From assembly GCF_000382205.1 (NCBI RefSeq), contig NZ_KB907791.1, positions 1-64,000 of the forward strand: 64,000 nt of DNA, written 5' to 3'. This document shows positions 53,074 through 60,302 of this stretch, in pieces. The position numbers and the translations under genes were made by a program. The stretch comes from Dyadobacter beijingensis DSM 21582. Lineage in GTDB: Bacteria > Bacteroidota > Bacteroidia > Cytophagales > Spirosomataceae. Each line of letters begins with the position of its first letter. The stretch's first letter is position 1. Under the pieces are notes generated by a model, which was given only the letters and a program-made list of their open reading frames with translations, was not told the origin of the DNA and did no database searches.

Positions 53074-54002
53074 TCCCTAAGCCAACCCTTGAGCGCCGCG
53101 ATAAACTGCACCTGCTGATCTACAAACGCCGTGTGCGAGCAGTTTTCAAGGTAAATCAATCCGGATTTTCCGACAATGCGGTGCAGCGCTTCAATTTGCT
53201 GTTCGGAATAAAGACCGTCCTGTTTTCCGTAAATAGCATATACCGGAGTTCGGCGCCGTACAAGCTTTTTTAAAACGGGCGTTACGTCGATATTTTTTCG
53301 TGTTTCATTCTTCCAGAGCGTTTCCACGGCGCGGTCGTTTTTGACATAGCTTCGGATTAGTGGATCGGTTTGATAATTTGCATAAACCTTTGCGGCTTCC
53401 GGGCTTGGGTTGCGCAGACTGAAAAAGCTATTTTTCGATGCATGTGCGAAGACTTCCGTCCGGTATGCAAGAGATTCTCTGTCCATTTGCATGATTTTGC
53501 GAATAGCGGCCAGATTGATGGTGTCGTTTTTAGCAGTGTAAATACGCCCGACCGAATGGAGAACTGTGTTATAAGATGCCTGCTGGGAAATCAATGCACT
53601 GGTCAAAACAATGGATTTCACTTTCGCCGGGTACTTTTCTGCATATAGTACCGAGATCAGCCCGCCGAAGCTGAACCCGATCAGATGGGCGCGTGAAATG
53701 CGGTATTTTTGGTAGATGCGGTCCAGATCTTCGAAGAATTCTTCGTAGGTCATCCTGGCCGTGCTGTCCTTCGATCGCCCTTCGCCGCGCCGGTCGTAGA
53801 TGATCACATGAAAGCCTTCACTAGCCAGCGTCTGCGCAGTAGTGGCTTCAAAATACACAGAACTGCTTCCCGGACCACCGTGAATAAATATAATGGGATC
53901 ATCGGTTTCTTTGCCAAAAGCTTTGGAATACAACGACTGCCCTTGGCCAGAGAGGGCGAATAAAAACGATAATGTTGTTATAAATAGAATGCGCGCCTTC
54001 AA
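53067..54002 (-). CDS. Exported alpha/beta hydrolase (S33 proline iminopeptidase-like)
   Basis: A 311-residue protein. No ATG is available; the start is TTG at 54002. It has a signal peptide (to about GQGQS). The HGGPGSS motif (41-47) is the oxyanion hole of prolyl aminopeptidase-type S33 enzymes, GFSFGG gives nucleophile Ser111, and YGKQDGLY and CSHTAFV give the acid and base. It probably trims small peptides or hydrolyses an ester in the periplasm. It lies 8 nt after the LytTR regulator gene and is likely in its operon. Confidence 0.85.
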   Translation of the reverse strand: MKARILFITTLSFLFALSGQGQSLYSKAFGKETDDPIIFIHGGPGSSSVYFEATTAQTLASEGFHVIIYDRRGEGRSKDSTARMTYEEFFEDLDRIYQKYRISRAHLIGFSFGGLISVLYAEKYPAKVKSIVLTSALISQQASYNTVLHSVGRIYTAKNDTINLAAIRKIMQMDRESLAYRTEVFAHASKNSFFSLRNPSPEAAKVYANYQTDPLIRSYVKNDRAVETLWKNETRKNIDVTPVLKKLVRRRTPVYAIYGKQDGLYSEQQIEALHRIVGKSGLIYLENCSHTAFVDQQVQFIAALKGWLRDQ

Positions 54003-54009
54003 TTCAAAA

Positions 54010-54771
54010 TCAATTGGTTAAGTCTCTCAAAAGATGCCGTCGCTGCCGGCTGAGCAATGCCTGGTGGTTGCCTTCCATCAGCAAATATCCGCCATCTTCT
54101 TTTTTAAATGATACGATCCGGTTTTTGTTGATCAGATAGGATTGGTGCGTTCGCAGGAAGCCGTACGGTTCGAGCATGCCCTCGTAATCGGCAATGGGCT
54201 TGCTTACGGTGATTTTACGGCCGCCGCGGAGATGAAACGTCGTATAGCTGTTGTCGGATTTGCAAAAAATAACCTCATCGATTTCCACGTAATGGATCTC
54301 CTGCGCTTCTGCCAGCGCGATTTTCTTCTGCCGCTGCGCCGGCATATTTTCGAAGGATTGGATCAGCATCGCGATCTGCGCGCTTTGGTCGCGTTCCCTT
54401 TTGCGGTCGATGGCTTTCGTCACGGCCTCCGTCAGCTCGCGGTGATCGAGCGGTTTGAGCAGGTAATCAGTCGCTGCGAATTTCACCGCCTGAATGCCGT
54501 AATGGTCGTAGGCCGTCGTGAAAATTATGCTGCCGCGGTAACCGCCGAGCCGTTTCAGGAGATCGAAACCGGTTTCATTCTGTAAACGGATATCGAGGAA
54601 AAGGATGTCCGTTTGCAATTGCGTCAGAAACTGCTGCGCCTCCTGCACGGTGTGGGCGAATCCGGCCACTTCCACTTCCGGGCAATGCGTTTCCAGCGCC
54701 AGCCGGAGGTTATGCACCGCCTGGACCTCATCGTCGAGGATAAAGCAGCGGATCGGGTTTATGAGAGCCAT
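54010..54771 (-). CDS. LytTR-family response regulator
   Basis: A 253-residue protein. The receiver (about 7-125) has the acceptor Asp in DILFLDIRL and Lys in YLLKPLD. The C-terminal LytTR domain (about 150-250) contains VDEVIFCKSDNSYTTFHL, FLRTHQSYLINKNRIV and ALLSRQRRHLL. Such regulators bind DNA through LytTR repeats and are usually paired with 5TM or His_kinase-type kinases. It overlaps the kinase gene by 13 bp, so the pair is translationally coupled. Confidence 0.95.
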   Translation of the reverse strand: MALINPIRCFILDDEVQAVHNLRLALETHCPEVEVAGFAHTVQEAQQFLTQLQTDILFLDIRLQNETGFDLLKRLGGYRGSIIFTTAYDHYGIQAVKFAATDYLLKPLDHRELTEAVTKAIDRKRERDQSAQIAMLIQSFENMPAQRQKKIALAEAQEIHYVEIDEVIFCKSDNSYTTFHLRGGRKITVSKPIADYEGMLEPYGFLRTHQSYLINKNRIVSFKKEDGGYLLMEGNHQALLSRQRRHLLRDLTN

Positions 54772-56495
54772 TTCAATAGTCTGATTTCAGTCGCGGTACC
54801 TTCGCCCGGCGCGGTGCGGGTTTCGAGCACAATTTGCATGGCGGGCAGCTTTTCGTTGATCAGCGCAATGCGCCTGCCGGTTAAGGAAAGGCCATGACCG
54901 GCCGGTTTTACCGACGTGTCGTAGCCGATGCCGTTATCGGCGATGCGCACGATGAGGTCGGTGGACGTACAACGCACGGTAATGGTCAGCGCCGGGTTTT
55001 TCACCGGCTCGCCCAGGCCGTGACGGATGCTGTTTTCGATAATAGGTTGTAAAAGCAATGGCGGGAAATCGATGGCCGCCAGGTCGTGGCCGCATTCATT
55101 GTAAAAATGATAGGCGAATGCCTTTCGTTTTTGCTCCAATGCAATGTACCGTTCTTCCACTTCGATTTCCTCGGCGAGCGATACGAGCTCTTTCCGCCCG
55201 CTATCCATGATCGTCCGCATGAAAGTCGCTACCTCGGTAATGTAAAGGTTTGCCGCGTCGGGATCTTTCTGGCGGATCAGCGATTGCACGGCATTCAGGG
55301 AGTTAAAAAGAAAATGCGGGTTCAGCTGTCCGCTCAGCAATTGCAGCTGGTTCTCGATCTCGTTTTTCTTGTGGCTGATTTTGGCTAGCTGGCGTTTGTG
55401 ACGTTGTTTTTGGATAAAAATCGAGAGTATGACCAGCAGCATCACCCCGACGATGCCTAATGCCCAGTCCACCCATTTGGCCGTTCCGGGATAGTAGCCC
55501 ACGCTCACCGTCACTTCATGAATGCTTTCCGGCTGGTGGCGGTAGCGGAGGAAAACCCGCACAGTTTCACCGGCTTGGGGTTTGTCAATGTAAATATAGC
55601 TATACCCCGTTGTGTACCTCACATTACTTTCGCCGCCCAGCCGCTGCCAGTTTTCCGGCCTGCCGATCGCGTATTCAATGCCGCTGTTTCTGGGCGTTTT
55701 ACCAAAAAAATAGTATTGGTCGTGATTCGAAAACCGGAGCAATGCCGAGTGGCCGGCAGCAATTTCAAAGTGACTGGCCTGGGGCCCCTGTTCCTTGCGG
55801 GCCCTGTTAATTTCCGTGTTCAGGATTTCCTCAAAACTTTTATCCGACGAAAAGTCGACAAAATTGAAGTAATCGGGCACACTTCGAACGCGGGTAATCG
55901 AAAAATGGTACACGCTGACCAAAGTGATCCTGTTCCGGAATTCGACATGCAGCGATTCGTTGAGCCGAAGCGCGAATTGACCGGCATGGTAATGTTCCGC
56001 GGGCGTGGTCTGGACGTTTTCCGGCGCATCGCGGAAAGAGTTCATGTCGGCATGGCCAATGTAGAAATCCGGGTCTTTCGGAAGCAAAGCAATATCGGTC
56101 CAGTCTCTTTTGAGCTGCCCGTTTTCCCGTATCCTGAATTGTAATGAACTTAGATCGAGGTGCGGAATGGTGTCGCGTTTGCTGGTCAGTACGCGGGTAA
56201 AAGGGTAGAAGTCGAGCGAAAAGCTGCCCATCGCTATGAAAAATCTCGAAGGATCGACGGTAGCGAGCTCTCTGGTCAGGGTGGAATCTGTATAAAGGAA
56301 CTGGTTGTCGCGGTTGGGCGTCAGGAACGAAACCTGGTCCGGGGCAGTATTTATGCTCCCCGCCATAGTGACAATGCAGGAATCGCAGACGACGCCCTGA
56401 TGGATCTCCTTAATGGCAAGCATGTTGTTTGCGCTGTATTGTCCGGAAACAGTTCCGGGAAGCAGCAGGCAAAGCAGAAGCACAATTTTTTTCAT
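54759..56495 (-). CDS. LytS-type sensor histidine kinase
   Basis: A 578-residue protein from the ATG at 56495; the longer frame puts 20 residues before the signal peptide. After the signal (to about VSGQ) about 335 residues form a periplasmic part of unknown fold. One membrane helix lies near 350-370. The cytoplasmic His_kinase domain contains LSGQLNPHFLFNSLNAVQS (phospho-acceptor His), then the ATPase motifs ENSIRHGLG and ADNGIGYDTS. It senses an unknown periplasmic signal and phosphorylates the overlapping LytTR regulator. Confidence 0.93.
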   Translation of the reverse strand: MKKIVLLLCLLLPGTVSGQYSANNMLAIKEIHQGVVCDSCIVTMAGSINTAPDQVSFLTPNRDNQFLYTDSTLTRELATVDPSRFFIAMGSFSLDFYPFTRVLTSKRDTIPHLDLSSLQFRIRENGQLKRDWTDIALLPKDPDFYIGHADMNSFRDAPENVQTTPAEHYHAGQFALRLNESLHVEFRNRITLVSVYHFSITRVRSVPDYFNFVDFSSDKSFEEILNTEINRARKEQGPQASHFEIAAGHSALLRFSNHDQYYFFGKTPRNSGIEYAIGRPENWQRLGGESNVRYTTGYSYIYIDKPQAGETVRVFLRYRHQPESIHEVTVSVGYYPGTAKWVDWALGIVGVMLLVILSIFIQKQRHKRQLAKISHKKNEIENQLQLLSGQLNPHFLFNSLNAVQSLIRQKDPDAANLYITEVATFMRTIMDSGRKELVSLAEEIEVEERYIALEQKRKAFAYHFYNECGHDLAAIDFPPLLLQPIIENSIRHGLGEPVKNPALTITVRCTSTDLIVRIADNGIGYDTSVKPAGHGLSLTGRRIALINEKLPAMQIVLETRTAPGEGTATEIRLLKWLS

Positions 56496-56659
56496 GTCGC
56501 GAATGGTCTGGTTATGCCGCAAAATCGCCACGCGTTCCGACAGCTGCCCAGCCAAAACTGAATATGGTAGTTTTTACCTTGAATCCGACATGATCAGGTA
56601 AAATAGCAGTAAATTATACGCGGTACCATCGATGCGAAGCCGCACAAATCATTGGAACA

Positions 56660-57424
56660 ATGCAGGAAATATTGACTCCCGGACAAATAGACCACTTCAT
56701 TACCCAGGGCTTCGTCAAGCTGCAAAACGTCTTCTCTGCCGAGCTGGCCGACCAGGTGCGCGACATCCTCTGGCGTGATTTGGGGGTAGACCGGAACAAC
56801 CCCGCCACCTGGACGAAACCGGTAATCCGCCTGGGCATGTACCAGCAGGAACCCTTCGTTCAATCTGCCAATATACCGTCGTTGCAGGCAGCGTTCGATC
56901 AATTGGTAGGGATCGGTAAATGGCTTCCCTGCCGCAGTATGGGCACATTTCCGGTGCGCTTCCCGTCCCACGATGATCCCGGAGATACCGGCTGGCACGT
57001 CGACGCGGGCTTTCCCGGCGATAACCCTGCCAACTACCTCGAATGGCGGGTGAATATCCATTCCAAAGGCTGCGGCCTGCTGATGCTCTTCCTGTACTCG
57101 GCCGTGAGCGAGCGAGACGCGCCCACACGCATACGCGCCGGCTCGCATGCGGACGTAGCCCGCGCATTGCGCAGCGCGGGAGACGCCGGGTTGTCATTCA
57201 TGGAAATCGCCGGAATGCTCGACGGTATGCCGGAACGTGAAGTGGTGTTGGCGACGGGCGAGGCGGGGACGGTCTATCTCTGCCACCCGTTTCTAGTTCA
57301 CGCTGCACAGCCGCACCACGGGATAACGCCGAAATTTATGGCGCAGCCACCGTTGTTGCTGCGGCACGAATTGTCTGTAAATGGAAATAGCCCGGTCGAG
57401 CGGGCTATTCGGGAGGCATTGTAG
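56660..57424 (+). CDS. Phytanoyl-CoA dioxygenase-family protein
   Basis: A 254-residue Fe(II)/2-oxoglutarate oxygenase-like protein. The facial metal triad is visible: His and Asp in TGWHVDAG and a C-terminal His in FLVHAAQPH. Arg downstream, expected to bind 2-oxoglutarate, is not certain. The N-terminal part (IDHFITQGFVKLQNVF) is typical of the family. Substrates range from phytanoyl-CoA to small alkaloids; here unknown. It is monocistronic and ends 4 bp from the convergent dgoD. A 8-bp palindrome-like hairpin lies within its last codons (57386-57409). Confidence 0.85.
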   Translation: MQEILTPGQIDHFITQGFVKLQNVFSAELADQVRDILWRDLGVDRNNPATWTKPVIRLGMYQQEPFVQSANIPSLQAAFDQLVGIGKWLPCRSMGTFPVRFPSHDDPGDTGWHVDAGFPGDNPANYLEWRVNIHSKGCGLLMLFLYSAVSERDAPTRIRAGSHADVARALRSAGDAGLSFMEIAGMLDGMPEREVVLATGEAGTVYLCHPFLVHAAQPHHGITPKFMAQPPLLLRHELSVNGNSPVERAIREAL

Positions 57425-57427
57425 TCG

Positions 57428-58576
57428 CTACCACTCGGCCGCGCTGCCGTCGTCGTGCGACCATAGCGGGTTCTTCCAGTTATGGCCGATACCAGCCATT
57501 TTACGCACTACTTCTTCATCTATTTCAATACCGAGCCCCGGGCCGGAAGGAATATTGACAAAACCGTCATGGTAATCGAATACCGTCCGGTCTTTCAGGT
57601 AATCCATCAGGTCGCTGCCCTGGTTGTAATGAATGCCGAGGCTTTGCTCCTGGATGAATGCATTGTGGCAGGTGGCATCGACTTGCAGGCACGCGGCGAG
57701 CGCGATCGGTCCCAGCGGGCAATGCGGCGCCGCCGCTACGTCGAAGGCCTCGGCCATCGACAATATCTTTTTGCATTCGGTAATGCCGCCGGCGTGGGAA
57801 AGGTCGGGCTGGATAATGTCGGCGTAACCGTCCATGAGCAGGTTTTTGAAATCCCATCGGCTGAACATCCGCTCGCCCGTCGCAATGGGAATGGAGGTAT
57901 GCATGGCAATTTCGCGCAGTGCCTCATTGTTTTCCGGTAAAACGGGCTCTTCGATGAACATCGGGCGGAACTGCTCCAACTCTTTCGCGAGCACTTTCGC
58001 CATCGGCTTGTGCAGACGGCCATGAAAATCCACCCCGATTTCAAGTCCGTAGCCCAATGCCTCGCGGATCGAAGCCACGCGCTTCACAGCCAGATCGATC
58101 TTTTCAAAAGAATCGATATACTGCATTTCGTTCGTCGCATTCATTTTAATCGCCTTGAACCCGCGGTCGAAGCATTCCCTGGCCGCACCGGCCACTTCAT
58201 CGGGCCGGTCGCCGCCGATCCAGGAGTATACTTTGATTTTGTCGCGGCATTTACCACCGAGTAGCTGGTACACCGGCGCGTTGAAAAACTTGCCTTTGAT
58301 GTCCCACAGCGCCTGGTCGATGCCCGCGATGGCACTCATCAGAATGGGTCCGCCCCGGTAGAAGCCGCCCCGGTACATCGTATTCCAGTGGCCTTCGATG
58401 TCGAGCGGGTCTTTGCCGATAAGCGCTTCCATGAGCTCATGCACGGCTGCCGCTACGGTGGCCGCCTTGCCTTCGATCACCGGCTCGCCCCACCCGACAA
58501 TCCCTTCGTCGGTTTCTATTTTCAAAAACAACCATCTGGGAGGTACCTGGAACAGCTCGTAACTTCTGATTTTCAT
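57428..58576 (-). CDS. dgoD: D-galactonate dehydratase
   Basis: A 382-residue enolase-superfamily enzyme of the usual length that dehydrates D-galactonate to 2-keto-3-deoxy-galactonate. The N-terminal capping domain is followed by a TIM barrel. The barrel carries the metal ligands Asp in EIGVDFHGR, Glu in IEEPVLP and Glu in IATGERMF, the catalytic His in FHGR and in AAPHCPLGP. It ends in the family tail NPLWSHDDGSAAEW. No kinase or aldolase of the De Ley-Doudoroff route is adjacent. It is followed by the START-domain gene upstream on the same strand, 30 nt away. Confidence 0.93.
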   Translation of the reverse strand: MKIRSYELFQVPPRWLFLKIETDEGIVGWGEPVIEGKAATVAAAVHELMEALIGKDPLDIEGHWNTMYRGGFYRGGPILMSAIAGIDQALWDIKGKFFNAPVYQLLGGKCRDKIKVYSWIGGDRPDEVAGAARECFDRGFKAIKMNATNEMQYIDSFEKIDLAVKRVASIREALGYGLEIGVDFHGRLHKPMAKVLAKELEQFRPMFIEEPVLPENNEALREIAMHTSIPIATGERMFSRWDFKNLLMDGYADIIQPDLSHAGGITECKKILSMAEAFDVAAAPHCPLGPIALAACLQVDATCHNAFIQEQSLGIHYNQGSDLMDYLKDRTVFDYHDGFVNIPSGPGLGIEIDEEVVRKMAGIGHNWKNPLWSHDDGSAAEW

Positions 58577-58606
58577 GCTATTTTTCTTTTACAATGTATA
58601 ACCTTT

Positions 58607-59245
58607 CTAATTGGCTATAAATGTAAGGGAGGCGTTCCTATATTTCGGCAATTTGAGCTGTTGTTTCATGCTTTTAAATGTCTCCATAGGCCCTTCCGCC
58701 GCAAAAGCGTTCACGGCCCAGGCCGGCAGGTAACCGCCCGGATCGGTATGGAGCATGTATTCGATCTTTGTTTTGCCCGCCAGCGGCGTCAGCACCCAGC
58801 GCCCTTTGGAATCCATTACCCGCACGACATTGCGCTTTTCCGGCACCATGCCGGACACCACGGGCCCGTCCACCGTTACGACGCCGGTCGCAGGATCGCG
58901 CCGCGCCACGAGGTGCGCCACAAAATCGCGGTTATCCAGCGGCCACGGCAGGCTTATTTCGGAATGGTAGTACAAATCGGTAGGGGAAACCTTCTTAACG
59001 AGTTTGCAGGATTTGGTTTTATAAACCCACTCCGTACCCGCCTCGACGTCGAGTATCAGTGCCGTCATTTCGGCCACGGAAGCATCCACAATGCAATCTA
59101 CCTTAATGGCTTTGATCTTCGAATCAGGCACGGCCGAGGAATAAATGCGGATCTGGTCTTCTTCGGCAATAAGTTTCCATTTGCTTTGCGCCATCGCCGG
59201 CGCGTATAATGAGAGGGTAACGAGTAACAGGATGATTTTTCGCAT
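58607..59245 (-). CDS. START-domain secreted protein
   Basis: A 212-residue protein from the ATG at 59245; the longer frame adds 27 residues before the signal peptide. The signal is cleaved after PAMAQ. The rest matches a START-like lipid-binding domain: WKLIAEEDQIRIYSSAV, LDVEAGTEWVYKTKSCKLV, YYHSEISLPWPLDNRDFV and the C-terminal helix around VNAFAAEGPMETFKSM. It likely binds a hydrophobic ligand in the periplasm. It lies 30 nt before dgoD on the same strand and may be co-transcribed, though a functional link is not obvious. Confidence 0.85.
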   Translation of the reverse strand: MRKIILLLVTLSLYAPAMAQSKWKLIAEEDQIRIYSSAVPDSKIKAIKVDCIVDASVAEMTALILDVEAGTEWVYKTKSCKLVKKVSPTDLYYHSEISLPWPLDNRDFVAHLVARRDPATGVVTVDGPVVSGMVPEKRNVVRVMDSKGRWVLTPLAGKTKIEYMLHTDPGGYLPAWAVNAFAAEGPMETFKSMKQQLKLPKYRNASLTFIAN

Positions 59246-59421
59246 TTGTCGGATGAAGGATGGTTTGGCTGCAATGCATTGTTTCGAGCATGACAACCCA
59301 GCATCAACAACCCCTTCAAAAGGCATTAAATTCCTGTTCGGGAAGATTAAGTGGGGCTACTGGCACAAAGGTCCCCTTCGAGCCCGCTATTCGAATCCGG
59401 AGATTTGCACCATCATCCCCC

Positions 59422-60186
59422 TCACATCGTAAACGAAACCCCCTCCGCCGCCGCGCGCTCGTATTTCTCCTTCACAAACCGGTACAGATACGGGGATTTG
59501 TTTGCCGCGCCGATGCGTTTTTCATCGAGGCGTTCGAGGATGTCGTAGCTCATGAGGAGTTTTTGGAAGTTGCGGCGGTCGAACTGGCGGCCGAGAATCG
59601 TTTCGTACAGGCGCTGAAGTTCGGGCATCGTGAACTTTTCGGGCAGGAGGTTGATGCCGACGGGCTGGTTGCGGATGCGCTGGCGCAGGGCTTTCAATGC
59701 ACGGTCGATCATTTCGTTGTGGTCGAAAAGCAAATGGGGCACGTCGGCGAGCGACCACCAGCGGCATTCGTCGGTGAACCAGTCGGGCGTGGGTTGCACC
59801 TGGTCGAATTCCACGAGGGCGAGGTAGCCGATCGATACGACACGGCGGAAGATGATGCCATCGAAGAAGCCCTTGCCGAACGTCGTTTCCATCTTTTCAA
59901 GCAGCTCTTTTTCAGGATGGTATACGTACCGGTTGACATTGCCGAAAGTGTAAAATTGCTGCAAAAACACATCGTCCAGGCCGGTGCGCTGGGTGAGAAT
60001 GCGGTTGGCGGCGTCGTCCACCGACTCGTCGAGCAGGATGTGGCCGCCAGGCAGGCTCCAACCGTCGATGCCTTTCCAGCGGAGCAGCAACACTTTCAAT
60101 TCGCCCTCATGAAAGCCGAATACGGTACAATCGAGCGAAACCTCTTTTAATGCCCTGTCAAAAAATTCCTTCAAACTGTGCTCCAT
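59422..60186 (-). CDS. NrtR-like regulator with degenerate Nudix domain
   Basis: A 254-residue protein. The N-terminal half is a Nudix fold (WKGIDGWSLPGGHILLDESV), but the catalytic Nudix box is broken: the RE pair is RI and the EE pair is QR in ANRILTQRTGL. It should therefore not hydrolyse nucleotides. The C-terminal half is a winged helix (MPELQRLYETILGRQFDRRNF). This layout is that of NrtR-type repressors; related Bacteroidota members control sugar genes such as arabinose utilisation. It is divergent from the sugar dehydrogenase gene, with a palindrome between them. Confidence 0.85.
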   Translation of the reverse strand: MEHSLKEFFDRALKEVSLDCTVFGFHEGELKVLLLRWKGIDGWSLPGGHILLDESVDDAANRILTQRTGLDDVFLQQFYTFGNVNRYVYHPEKELLEKMETTFGKGFFDGIIFRRVVSIGYLALVEFDQVQPTPDWFTDECRWWSLADVPHLLFDHNEMIDRALKALRQRIRNQPVGINLLPEKFTMPELQRLYETILGRQFDRRNFQKLLMSYDILERLDEKRIGAANKSPYLYRFVKEKYERAAAEGVSFTM

Positions 60187-60220
60187 AGCGTAACCGGCTG
60201 AGATCGAGAAAATTTTTCAA

Positions 60221-60237
60221 TGCGTAAATTTTACACA
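60221..60237. promoter_or_regulatory. Candidate operator between the NrtR-like and dehydrogenase genes
   Basis: TGCGTAAATTTTACACA is an inverted repeat (arms TGCGTAAA and TTTACACA with one G-T pair around a single base). A perfect GAAAATTTTC palindrome follows at 60240-60249. Both lie 35-65 nt from the two divergent start codons, the expected place for a regulator binding its own and its neighbour's promoter. Confidence 0.45.
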
Positions 60238-60302
60238 AAGAAAATTTTCTTTATCATTGTATCATCAATTTTGATTGGTAAAATTCAAATTTTTCTTACT
60301 TC

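Noticed and set aside
57386..57409. An 8-bp palindrome at the end of the phytanoyl-CoA dioxygenase gene
   Set aside because: It lies within coding sequence and has no T-run, so it is not counted as a terminator.
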